In this document: positions 8,855-16,773 of the stretch, piece by piece
Numbering within the stretch: position 1 is the stretch's first letter
How the letters are laid out: the number at the start of each line of letters is the position of its first letter
From: Streptomyces sp. CB02261
GTDB lineage: Bacteria > Actinomycetota > Actinomycetes > Streptomycetales > Streptomycetaceae
Direction of reading: 5' to 3'
Length of the DNA stretch: 64,000 nt
NCBI RefSeq assembly: GCF_001905665.1
Contig: NZ_LIVX01000002.1
Location: 383,420 to 447,419 of the forward strand
Program-made: the position numbers and the translations under genes
Notes under the pieces: generated by a model
Database searches by the model: none
Seen by the model: only the letters and a program-made list of their open reading frames with translations
What the model was told of the DNA's origin: nothing

Positions 8855-9496
8855 ATGCCCTCCACCCCCCTCCGCCGCCGCGCCGCCGCCGGGACCACCG
8901 GCGCGCTCGCCCTGACCGCGGTCCTCGTCGTCGGGCCCGCGCCCACCGCGTCCGCCGCCGACCCCGACACCCACATCACGTCGGTCGCCGCCGTCAAGGA
9001 CGTCGACTACGCGACCTGGCGGCGGGACGTGGCGGCCGTCGTCGCCGAGGCCCGCCCGTACATCGAGAAGCGCTCCGAGGACGCCGGCCGGGAGAAGCAG
9101 GCGATCGTCCTCGACATCGACAACAGCTCCCTGGAGACGGACTTCCACCCGTTCTGGGAGCTGCCGACCCCGGCCATCGCCGACGTACGCGACCTCGTCG
9201 ACGGCGCCCACGCGCGCGGGGTGGACGTCTTCTTCGTCACCGCGCGCCCCGGCATCCTCCACTCGCTCACCGACTGGAACCTGAAGCAGGCCGGCTACCC
9301 GGTCGACGGGCTGTACGTGCGCTCGCTGCCGGACCTGTTCGGCGAGGTCGGCGCGTACAAGACGGCGAAGCGCGCGGAGATCGAGGCCAAGGGCTACACG
9401 ATCATCGCGAACATCGGCAACAACACCACCGACCTGGTCGGCGGCCACGCCGAGCGCACCTTCAAGCTGCCGGACTACGGCGGCAAGCTGTCCTGA
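8855..9496 (+). CDS. Secreted HAD-superfamily acid phosphatase (class B/IIIB type)
   Basis: This is a secreted phosphatase of the plant/bacterial acid phosphatase group of HAD enzymes. It has a signal peptide (basic start, hydrophobic 14-27, likely cleavage after TASA at 34), then the nucleophile motif IVLDIDNSSLETDF with Asp87 and Asp89, motif II FFVTARP near 130, and the terminal acidic IIANIGNNTTDLVGG loop. The 213 residues are the expected length. It should remove phosphate from small organic phosphates outside the cell. No PHO box is obvious. A lipoprotein gene follows 70 bases downstream. Confidence 0.87.
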   Translation: MPSTPLRRRAAAGTTGALALTAVLVVGPAPTASAADPDTHITSVAAVKDVDYATWRRDVAAVVAEARPYIEKRSEDAGREKQAIVLDIDNSSLETDFHPFWELPTPAIADVRDLVDGAHARGVDVFFVTARPGILHSLTDWNLKQAGYPVDGLYVRSLPDLFGEVGAYKTAKRAEIEAKGYTIIANIGNNTTDLVGGHAERTFKLPDYGGKLS

Positions 9497-9566
9497 CCGC
9501 GGCGGGCGACTCGACCCCCGGGCCGCCCGGAGATCAGCGTGGAGGCCCGCGGCTACGCTGACGCGC

Positions 9567-10217
9567 ATGAGACACCCGATACGGACCCTGGCCCCGCTCG
9601 CCGCCGTGCTGGCGGCGGGGCCGCTGCTGACCGGCTGCGGCGCTCCCGAGCCGCTGCCCGAGGTGACGCCGGGCGCACGGCCGTCGACGTCGGCGACGAA
9701 GGCGGCACCGGCCACGCAGGCGCCGGCGGCTGCGCGGGGGGACGTCGGCGGTCCGGGGACGGCGTGCGCGCTGCCCGTCTCCTTCGCGCTGGCGGAGAAG
9801 TGGGAGCCGACCGCGATCGACGACCCGGAGAACCCGGAGTTCGCGGCGCTCACGCGGCAGGGGCCTGCCGTCATGCGCTGCGAGGTGAGCGCCAAGGCGG
9901 CCGGGCACCTCGGGTTCCTGCGGGTGTGGACGGCGGGGAAGGGTTCCGCGCGGACCGCCCTCGAGGGCTTCGTGAAGGGCGAGGAGAACGCCTCGAAGGT
10001 CGTCTACAAGGAGACCGCGGCCGGCGCGGTGCCCGCCGCCGAGGTGACGTACACGGTGTACAGCAAGCTGACGGAGGAGTCGAAGGAGGAGCGGGCCTTC
10101 GCCGTGGGGACGCCGAAGGGGACGGTGATCGTGCACCTCGGCGGTTTCGACACCGAGGAGCACCGGGCGATGCTCCCGGCGTTCGAGCTGGCCCGTACGA
10201 CGCTCAAGGTCCTCTGA
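9567..10217 (+). CDS. Putative lipoprotein of unknown function
   Basis: The 216-residue protein has a lipoprotein signal with lipobox LLTGC (Cys24), a Thr/Ala/Pro-rich linker (about 30-60) and a globular domain starting at TACALPVSFALAEKWEP. The domain has alternating strands and resembles the LpqN/PsbP-like surface lipoproteins of actinobacteria, but I cannot assign a family. It is followed by two strong hairpins and lies convergent to the SGNH esterase. Confidence 0.75.
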   Translation: MRHPIRTLAPLAAVLAAGPLLTGCGAPEPLPEVTPGARPSTSATKAAPATQAPAAARGDVGGPGTACALPVSFALAEKWEPTAIDDPENPEFAALTRQGPAVMRCEVSAKAAGHLGFLRVWTAGKGSARTALEGFVKGEENASKVVYKETAAGAVPAAEVTYTVYSKLTEESKEERAFAVGTPKGTVIVHLGGFDTEEHRAMLPAFELARTTLKVL

Positions 10218-10224
10218 GCGTACG

Positions 10225-10299
10225 GAGACGCTCCACGCGCGCGTGGAGCGTCTCGCGCAGGGCCGTGGCCCCCGTCCGGGTCGGACGGGGGCCACGGCC
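10225..10299. terminator. Double hairpin terminator
   Basis: The first hairpin is a perfect 30-base palindrome (10225-10254, no loop). The second has an 18-bp stem (10261-10278 with 10282-10299) and a 3-base loop. They lie between convergent genes, and the second ends 20 bases before the SGNH gene stop. Confidence 0.88.
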
Positions 10300-10318
10300 T
10301 TCCCCTGCCGGGTGGGGG

Positions 10319-11848
10319 CTAGGCGAACTTCTGGCCGGCCGAGCCGTCGCAGTTCTGCAGCCGGACCTGCTGCCGCGCCGCGCTCAGCGTGAGGCAGAGG
10401 CCGGTCGCGGCGGCGGGCCGGATCGTCGCGCCGTCACGGACGAACTTCTGGTTGGCGGCGCCGTGGCAGTTCCAGACGATGAGCGCCGTGCCCGCCGGGT
10501 ACGAGGTGCTGGGCACGTCCAGGCAGCGGTCCTGTGTGAGTCCGGTGTGGACGGTCCCGCGCGCGGAGTCGTACCACCAGAGCTGGTTGCGACCGCCGTG
10601 GCAGTCCCAGCCGAGGACCCGGGTGCCGTTGGCGCTCCGGGCGCCGTCGACGTCGAGGCAGTCGCCGGTGGCCGCGTTCCTCAGCGGTCGGTACGCGTCG
10701 TCCCAGGCGACGGGGAACAGGGTCGGCTTCCCGGTGGAGTTCACGTCGGCGCAACTGGCCTCACGGACACCGGCGTCGTAGATCTGGGTGAGACAGGACG
10801 CGAAGGCGGCGTGGCCGCGCGCGTTGGGGTGGAAGGACTGCCGCACCGAGTTCTCGTCCGGGGTCCCGGGCTTGGAGAGGTCGATGTAGAGGCCCCGGGC
10901 CCACGGGTCCTCCATGCAGACCTCGTGGCCGTGGAAGAGGCGCGAGTTGTCGAGGTAGACGGCCCCGGTGGAGGCGGCGGCCGCGCGCATGCCGCGTTCG
11001 AAGGCGGGGACGGCGGTGTTGCGGCCCCAGACGGTGTCGGAGTCGTAGCCGAGTCCGCCGCAGACGAGCTTGCCGGGGAAGTTGGGGTTGTCGTGGAAGT
11101 CGGGGCCGATGGGGCTGGGGTAGCCCATGAGGACGAGCTTGTAGTCGCCGTCGGCGTAACCGGCGTCGCGCATGACGTTCTTGAGGTCGCGTACGGTCTG
11201 CTCGACCTTGGGCACGAGTCCGTCGACACGGGCCTGCCAGCCCGGGGCGTACTTCGGCTCGCAGGGGCCCTGCAGGGTGAGGTAGCGCGTGACGCAGTCC
11301 GTCATCACGGGGCCGAACTGCAGGTCGTCGTTGGCTCCGGCGACGAGGAGGACCATCTTGATGCGGGTGTTGCGCGCCTTGACGGCGAGGTTGTCGCTCT
11401 GGACGAGCTCGTCGGCGTACTGCTTGGAGCCGCCGATCCTGATGTTCCCGCTGTACGCGCCGGAGCAGGACACGTTGAAGGTGAGGTCCGCGGGGATCCC
11501 GGTGCGGTGGATGGCGGCGTCGGGCGAGCGGTGGCACCAGTTGGTGGGACCGTTGGTGGGGGGGTCGTAGGTGCCGACGCCCTCGCCGGAGATCTCGCTG
11601 TCGCCGAGGGAGATCAGGCCGGTCTTGCGCTGGGCGAGCGGGCGCTCCTCGGGGCTGCCGTAGATCCGGGTGGCCTCGGCGGCGCGGATCGCCTCCAGCT
11701 CGGGCGGGAGCGGTACGGACGCGACCGCCGCGGCCGCGTCGGTGCCGGTCGCGCCGGCCGGGGTGGCGGCGGTCGTCGTGCCGAGCGTGGCGGCGGCCGC
11801 GGCGACGACGGCGATGGGCCAGCGGAGTCTGTACCTGGTGCGCCTCAT
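10319..11848 (-). CDS. Secreted SGNH/GDSL esterase with ricin-type lectin domain
   Basis: A 509-residue secreted hydrolase: Sec signal at 1-34, SGNH catalytic domain (about 75-365) with the nucleophile block [11 protein letters not shown] (Ser84), the oxyanion Gly and [13 protein letters not shown]sn, and the DxxH-type block [12 protein letters not shown]; then a ricin B beta-trefoil (about 380-509) with the QLWW, QKFV and QKFA versions of the QxW repeat. It probably deacylates lipid or polysaccharide esters while bound to carbohydrate. Similar Streptomyces enzymes are often named cholesterol esterases or lipases. It is convergent to the lipoprotein gene and divergent from fumC. Confidence 0.9.
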   Translation of the reverse strand: MRRTRYRLRWPIAVVAAAAATLGTTTAATPAGATGTDAAAAVASVPLPPELEAIRAAEATRIYGSPEERPLAQRKTGLISLGDSEISGEGVGTYDPPTNGPTNWCHRSPDAAIHRTGIPADLTFNVSCSGAYSGNIRIGGSKQYADELVQSDNLAVKARNTRIKMVLLVAGANDDLQFGPVMTDCVTRYLTLQGPCEPKYAPGWQARVDGLVPKVEQTVRDLKNVMRDAGYADGDYKLVLMGYPSPIGPDFHDNPNFPGKLVCGGLGYDSDTVWGRNTAVPAFERGMRAAAASTGAVYLDNSRLFHGHEVCMEDPWARGLYIDLSKPGTPDENSVRQSFHPNARGHAAFASCLTQIYDAGVREASCADVNSTGKPTLFPVAWDDAYRPLRNAATGDCLDVDGARSANGTRVLGWDCHGGRNQLWWYDSARGTVHTGLTQDRCLDVPSTSYPAGTALIVWNCHGAANQKFVRDGATIRPAAATGLCLTLSAARQQVRLQNCDGSAGQKFA

Positions 11849-11988
11849 TGCGCCTCCTGGAAGTGGGGTTACCCACGGTTTTTACTGGCCGGTACGTGAG
11901 TTGGGAATACATCGAACAAGACAAGTGCTCATCTTTTTCGGGGGGTTCGGGGCTCGCCCCGACGGGCACAGCACGGGAGGTTGAGGAC

Positions 11989-13389
11989 ATGAACGACGCC
12001 GAGGACTACCGGATCGAGCACGACTCCATGGGCGAGGTGCGGGTCCCCGCGCACGCCAAGTGGCGCGCCCAGACCCAGCGGGCGGTGGAGAACTTCCCGG
12101 TCTCGGGCCAGCGCATCGAGCGCGCCCACATCGAGGCCCTGGCCCGGATCAAGGCAGCCGCCGCCCAGGTCAACGCGGAGCTGGGCGTGATCGACGGGGA
12201 CCGCGCGGAGGCCATCGCCTCGGCGGCGGCGGAGGTCGCCGAGGGGCGCTGGGACGAGCACTTCCCGGTGGACGTCTTCCAGACCGGCTCGGGCACCTCG
12301 TCCAACATGAACACCAACGAGGTGATCGCGACCCTCGCCACCGAGCGGCTCCCCGAGGGCCGCGAGGTCCACCCCAACGACCATGTGAACGCCTCGCAGT
12401 CCTCCAACGACGTGTTCCCGTCCTCCATCCACATCGCGGCCACCGGCGCCGTCACCCGCGACCTGATCCCCGCCCTCGATCATCTGGCCACCGCCCTGGA
12501 GCGAAAATCGGCCGAATTCGCGACGGTGGTGAAGTCGGGCCGTACGCATCTGATGGACGCCACCCCGGTCACCCTCGGCCAGGAGTTCGGCGGCTACGCG
12601 GCCCAGGTCCGTCACGGCGTCGAGCGGCTGCGCGCCGCCCTCCCCCGGCTCGCCGAACTCCCCCTCGGCGGTACGGCGGTGGGCACCGGCATCAACACGC
12701 CGGCCGGGTTCTCCGCGGCCGTCATCGCGGAGGTCGCCCGCGCGACCGGCCTGCCGCTGACCGAGGCCCGTGACCACTTCGAGGCGCAGGGCGCCCGTGA
12801 CGCCCTGGTCGAGACGTCCGGGCAGCTCCGTACGGTCGCCGTCTCCCTCACGAAGATCGCCAACGACCTGCGCTGGATGGCCAGCGGGCCCCGCACGGGC
12901 CTCGCCGAGATCAACCTCCCCGACCTCCAGCCGGGCTCGTCGATCATGCCGGGCAAGGTCAACCCGGTGATCCCCGAGGCGGTCCTCATGGTCGCCGCGC
13001 AGGTGACCGGAAACGACACCACCGTGGCCGTGGCGGGCGCGGCCGGGAACTTCGAGCTCAACGTCATGCTGCCGGTGATGGCCAAGAACCTCCTGGAGTC
13101 GGTGCGGCTGCTCGCCAACGCGTCCCGGCTGCTCGCCGACCGCACGGTGGACGGGATCACCGCCAACGTCGAGCGGGCGCGCGAGTACGCCGAGTCCTCG
13201 CCGTCCGTCGTCACCCCGCTGAACAAGTACATCGGGTACGAGGAGGCCGCCAAGGTCGCCAAGAGGTCCCTCGCCGAGCGGAAGACCATCCGCGAGGTGG
13301 TGATCGAGTCCGGGTACGTGGAGCGCGGCGACCTCACGGTCGAGCAGCTGGACGAGGCCCTGGACGTACTGCGGATGACCCGCCCGTGA
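11989..13389 (+). CDS. fumC: Class II fumarate hydratase, iron independent
   Basis: This homotetrameric enzyme of the aspartase/fumarase superfamily hydrates fumarate to malate without a metal cluster. Signatures seen: [14 protein letters not shown], the active-site [18 protein letters not shown], and the catalytic loop [12 protein letters not shown]. The 466 residues are normal. I start at the ATG at 11989 behind GGGAGGTTGAGG; the long upstream in-frame extension has no coding character. Together with the iron-sulfur fumarase at 7011 it gives the cell an oxygen-stable back-up. A repeat array begins right after its stop codon. Confidence 0.96.
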   Translation: MNDAEDYRIEHDSMGEVRVPAHAKWRAQTQRAVENFPVSGQRIERAHIEALARIKAAAAQVNAELGVIDGDRAEAIASAAAEVAEGRWDEHFPVDVFQTGSGTSSNMNTNEVIATLATERLPEGREVHPNDHVNASQSSNDVFPSSIHIAATGAVTRDLIPALDHLATALERKSAEFATVVKSGRTHLMDATPVTLGQEFGGYAAQVRHGVERLRAALPRLAELPLGGTAVGTGINTPAGFSAAVIAEVARATGLPLTEARDHFEAQGARDALVETSGQLRTVAVSLTKIANDLRWMASGPRTGLAEINLPDLQPGSSIMPGKVNPVIPEAVLMVAAQVTGNDTTVAVAGAAGNFELNVMLPVMAKNLLESVRLLANASRLLADRTVDGITANVERAREYAESSPSVVTPLNKYIGYEEAAKVAKRSLAERKTIREVVIESGYVERGDLTVEQLDEALDVLRMTRP

Positions 13390-13421
13390 CCGGTCGGTGG
13401 CACCGCCCGTGACCGGTCGGT

Positions 13422-13628
13422 GGCGAGTGCTCGCCAGTGGGTGCGGACCGGCCCCTGGCGTGTGCTCGCCACGCGGTGCGGACCGGTCCTGGCGGGTGCT
13501 CGCCAGTGGGTGCGGACCGGCCCCTGGCGTGTGCTCGCCACGCGGTGCGGACCGGCCCCTGGCGGGTGCTCGCCAGTGGGTGCGGACCGGCCCCTGGCGT
13601 GTGCTCGCCACGCGGTGCGTACCTGGCC
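13422..13628. repeat. Alternating 35-bp tandem repeats (A-B-A-B-A-B)
   Basis: Six units of 34-35 bases occupy this span in three A/B pairs, giving a 70-base super-period. Unit starts are 13422, 13457, 13491, 13526, 13561 and 13596. Both types begin ggcg(a/g/t)gtgctcgcc, a small hairpin, and end with ggtgcggaccggcccct or ggtgcggaccggtcct; A has agtggg and B has acgcgg in the middle. A 23-base duplication carrying the fumC stop codon (about 13381-13423) precedes it. No gene lies between fumC and the DUF402 gene. Confidence 0.92.
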
Positions 13629-13706
13629 GGAAACCGGTCACGTGGCTGACTCGACCGTGACCGGTGCCGCAGCGGTGCTCCGGGGGGCACCCCCTAAGAT
13701 CTGCGC

Positions 13707-14372
13707 ATGACAGGATCGGATGGCTCCCAGCACTGGGCGCCGGGGGATCACATCCTCTGGCGCTACCGCGGCAACGGCACCGGAGAGGTGCACATCTGCC
13801 GGCCCGTGACGGTCGTGCAGGACACGTCCGAGCTGCTCGCCGTCTGGATGGCGCCCGGCACCGAGTGCGTCCGTCCCGTGCTGCTCGACGGCACGCCCGT
13901 GCACGAGGAGCCGCTCGCCACCCGCTACACCGCCGCGCGCACCACGGAGCGCGCGCGGTGGTTCGGCAGCGGGGTCCTGAAGCTGGCGCGGCCCGGCGAT
14001 CCCTGGTCGGTGTGGCTGTTCTGGGACCGCGGCTGGCGCTTCCGCAGCTGGTACGTGAACCTGGAGGAGCCGCGGGTCCGGTGGTCCGGCGGTTTCGACT
14101 CCGAGGACCACTTCCTCGACATCTCCGTCTACCCCGACCGCAGCTGGCTGTGGCGGGACGAGGACGAGTTCGCGCAGGCCCAGCGGTCCGGCCTGATGAG
14201 CCCCGAACAGGCCGCGCGGGTCCGCGAGGCGGGGCAGCGGGCGGTGGAGCGGATCACGGCGTGGGGGGCGCCGTTCGCCGACGGCTGGGAGGACTGGCGG
14301 CCCGATCCGGGCTGGCGGGTGCCGGAGCTGCCGGCCGACTGGGACCGGACTCCCGCGCACACGGCACCGTGA
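13707..14372 (+). CDS. DUF402 (FomD-like barrel) protein
   Basis: The 221-residue protein contains the DUF402 beta-barrel (about 95-190) with WRFRSWYVNLEEP and the acidic metal-binding run FDSEDHFLDISVYPD, followed by a C-terminal helical part. Characterised relatives hydrolyse nucleoside diphosphates or activated phosphonate nucleotides, so a metal-dependent nucleotide phosphohydrolase is plausible but unproven. It starts at an ATG 78 bases after the repeat array. Confidence 0.85.
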   Translation: MTGSDGSQHWAPGDHILWRYRGNGTGEVHICRPVTVVQDTSELLAVWMAPGTECVRPVLLDGTPVHEEPLATRYTAARTTERARWFGSGVLKLARPGDPWSVWLFWDRGWRFRSWYVNLEEPRVRWSGGFDSEDHFLDISVYPDRSWLWRDEDEFAQAQRSGLMSPEQAARVREAGQRAVERITAWGAPFADGWEDWRPDPGWRVPELPADWDRTPAHTAP

Positions 14373-14377
14373 GACCC

Positions 14378-14408
14378 TTGATGCACCCCTGGGGTTCAAA
14401 CGTAGGAT
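14378..14408 (+). promoter_or_regulatory. Putative promoter for the SpoIIE-type phosphatase unit
   Basis: TTGATG (14378-14383), a 19-base spacer and TAGGAT (14403-14408) resemble a vegetative promoter. Three gtcag-containing near-repeats follow between 14440 and 14500. The long leader would end at the small ORF at 14544. Confidence 0.35.
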
Positions 14409-14543
14409 CGTCCTCCGCACGGCAGAAGCGGAACGAACGGCACGTCAGGCCGACCCGACGTCCTGTCAGACCTACCGGAGGGCCCGTCAGGGGCCGAGCA
14501 CAGCACAGGAACTGATCCGAAATCATCCACGAGGGGGAGAGCA

Positions 14544-14708
14544 GTGCCGGACGTCTGCCCGGGTGTCGCGCCCCCTGCCGTAGCCGCGGCTCGCGGAGCC
14601 TCCACATCCGCCGCATACAAGGGGTTTATCCCCGCCGAAGGCGCGGCATCGGCGAGAAGAGCGAGTGCATCGCACCACCGGCCCGGACGGACGGAATCCC
14701 ACGCGTGA
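14544..14708 (+). CDS. Small ORF (54 aa) translationally coupled to the phosphatase gene
   Basis: A GTG at 14544 is preceded by a strong Shine-Dalgarno run (gagggggagagca) and opens a 54-codon frame ending in TGA at 14706-14708. Its stop overlaps the GTG start of the SpoIIE-type gene (GTGA), the usual sign of translational coupling, and that downstream gene lacks a good ribosome site of its own. The peptide starts MPDVCPGVAPPAVAAARGAS and is Ala/Arg/Ser-rich with no known domain. Third-position GC is about 70 percent, lower than in neighbours, and two rare AGA codons occur together. It could be a leader peptide or a small protein. Confidence 0.5.
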   Translation: MPDVCPGVAPPAVAAARGASTSAAYKGFIPAEGAASARRASASHHRPGRTESHA

Positions 14709-16669
14709 CGGAGCATCCCACCTCCCACGAAGGCCGGCAGCCCCTGGCTGCCCGGCCGCAGGAACGCGCGCGCCCTCGCCAGGAGGCGGCGGCCCTGCCC
14801 TCCGACGTGCCCGCGCAGGCGGGCGGGCCGACGACGCCCGGGCCGGAGGCACCGGGTGCCGGCGGTCCGTCGGCCCCCGCGGCGCCCCCGGCCGTCGGCA
14901 CCCCCGGCGGCCCCGGTGCCGTCGCCGTCGCGGTCTCCCCGCAGCCCCAGGGCGGGCTCCGAGGCGGCGACACCGCCGCGCGGCGCGAGGGCGATCGGCT
15001 GCGGTTCGTCGGGGCGGCGACCCGGCGCATCGCGCGCGGCATCGACCTGGACGAGATCGTGCTCGGTCTGTGCCGGGCCACCGTGCCGACCTTCTCCGAC
15101 GAGATCCTGGTCTACCTCCGCGACCCGCTGCCGGTGGGCGACGAGCGTCCGGTGGCGCCGTTCATGTTGCGGCTGCGCCGCACGGACCGGCTCCGGTTAA
15201 GCGATCTGGAGGGCGAGGAGCTCGTCCTCGTACCCGATCCCGATCCGACCCCCGCGGCCGAACTCTGCGAGGTGCGGTCGGGCGGTGCGCTCGCCGAGGT
15301 ACTGCGCGGGGTGCGGCCGGTGTTCGGCGACTCCGCCGCCGCCAGGACCGCGCTGAGCGAGCTGCTGGGTCCCGAGCATCCGCTGCCCAACGGGCTGCGG
15401 GCGGTCCTCGCCCCGCTGCGCGGGCGGCGCCGGGTGATCGGCGCGGCCGTGTTCCTGCGCCGCCCCGAGCGCGCCGGTTTCGAGCCGAACGACCTGCTGG
15501 TCGCGGCGCAGCTGGCGACGCACACCGCGCTCGGCATCGACAAGGCCGTGCTCTACGGGCGGGAGGCGTACATCGCGGACGAGCTGCAGCGGACGATGCT
15601 GCCGGACTCGCTGCCGCAGCCGACGGGGGTCAAGCTGGCCTCGCGGTATCTGCCGGCCGCCGAGACGGCCCGGGTGGGCGGCGACTGGTACGACGCGATC
15701 CCGCTGCCCGGCAGCCGGGTCGCCCTGGTCGTCGGCGACGTCATGGGGCACTCCATGACCTCGGCGGCGATCATGGGCCAGCTGCGGACGACCGCGCAGA
15801 CCCTGGCGGGGCTCGACCTGCCCCCGCAGGAGGTCCTGCACCACCTGGACGAACAGGCGCAGCGGCTCGGCGAGAACCGCATGGCGACCTGTATGTACGT
15901 GGTGTACGACCCGGTCTCGCACCGGATCACCGTCGCCAACGCGGGCCATCCGCCGCCGATACTGCTCCACCTCGGCGGCCGCGCCGAGGTGCTCAGGGTG
16001 CCGCCCGGCGCCCCGATCGGCGTGGGCGGGGTGGACTTCGAGGCGGTCGAGCTGGACGCGCCCGCCGGCGCCACGCTGCTGCTCTACACGGACGGCCTGG
16101 TGGAGTCCCGGCTGCGGGACGTGTGGACCGGCATCGAGCAGTTGCGGGAGCGACTCGCGGCGACGGCCCAGCTGACGGGACCGGACCACTCGCCGCCCCT
16201 GGAGGCGCTCTGCGACGACGTCCTCGACATGCTGGGTCCGGGCGACCGGGACGACGACATCGCGCTGCTCGCGGCCCGTTTCGACGGGATCGCGCCGAGC
16301 GACGTGGCGTACTGGTTCCTGGAGCCGGAGGACGCGGCACCGGGGCGGGCCCGGCGGCTCGCCCGGCGGGCGCTCGCCCGCTGGGACCTGGAGGAGCTGA
16401 CGGACTCGGTGGAGCTGCTGATCAGCGAGGTCGTGACGAACGCCGTGCGGTACGCGGAGCGGCCGGTGACCCTGCGGCTGCTCCGGACGGACGTGCTGCG
16501 CTGCGAGGTCGGCGACGACTCGCCCCAGCTGCCGCGGCAGCGGCGGGCGCGCGACACCGACGAGGGCGGCCGTGGCCTGTTCCTGGTGAACCGGCTCGCG
16601 CGGCGGTGGGGCGCGACCCGGCTGTCGGGCGGCAAGGTGGTCTGGTTCGAGCTGGCCACCCGCGGCTGA
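14705..16669 (+). CDS. SpoIIE-type PP2C phosphatase with GAF and anti-sigma-kinase-like ATPase domain
   Basis: This 654-residue signalling protein has a Pro/Ala-rich N-terminus (1-95), a GAF-type sensor (about 100-290), a SpoIIE/RsbU serine phosphatase (about 300-530; RVGGDWYDAI and VVGDVMGHSMTSA metal sites, YTDGLVESR) and a C-terminal HATPase of the RsbW type (about 545-650; SEVVTNAVRYA and GGRGLFLVNRLA). Such fusions reset anti-sigma/anti-anti-sigma switches in stress and development. The stop of a 54-codon ORF overlaps its GTG start. Codon 165 (15197-15199) is TTA, the rare leucine codon read by bldA tRNA, so full expression should be limited to later growth. Confidence 0.92.
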   Translation: MTEHPTSHEGRQPLAARPQERARPRQEAAALPSDVPAQAGGPTTPGPEAPGAGGPSAPAAPPAVGTPGGPGAVAVAVSPQPQGGLRGGDTAARREGDRLRFVGAATRRIARGIDLDEIVLGLCRATVPTFSDEILVYLRDPLPVGDERPVAPFMLRLRRTDRLRLSDLEGEELVLVPDPDPTPAAELCEVRSGGALAEVLRGVRPVFGDSAAARTALSELLGPEHPLPNGLRAVLAPLRGRRRVIGAAVFLRRPERAGFEPNDLLVAAQLATHTALGIDKAVLYGREAYIADELQRTMLPDSLPQPTGVKLASRYLPAAETARVGGDWYDAIPLPGSRVALVVGDVMGHSMTSAAIMGQLRTTAQTLAGLDLPPQEVLHHLDEQAQRLGENRMATCMYVVYDPVSHRITVANAGHPPPILLHLGGRAEVLRVPPGAPIGVGGVDFEAVELDAPAGATLLLYTDGLVESRLRDVWTGIEQLRERLAATAQLTGPDHSPPLEALCDDVLDMLGPGDRDDDIALLAARFDGIAPSDVAYWFLEPEDAAPGRARRLARRALARWDLEELTDSVELLISEVVTNAVRYAERPVTLRLLRTDVLRCEVGDDSPQLPRQRRARDTDEGGRGLFLVNRLARRWGATRLSGGKVVWFELATRG

Positions 16670-16722
16670 TCCCGGCCGGCGCGCACCAGGGCAGCCACGC
16701 CCCGGACAGCCGGACACATGAG

Positions 16723-16753
16723 GAAGGCCGGACCCCTGAGGGGTCCGGCCTTC
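16723..16753. terminator. Bidirectional terminator
   Basis: A perfect 14-bp stem (16723-16736 with 16740-16753) and a 3-base loop lie between the convergent phosphatase and penicillin-binding protein genes. Confidence 0.9.
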
Positions 16754-16773
16754 GCCGTGTCGCTGCCGCGGTC

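Noticed and set aside
13422..13628. CRISPR array
   Set aside because: Units are contiguous with no unique spacers, alternate in two types, and no cas genes are near.
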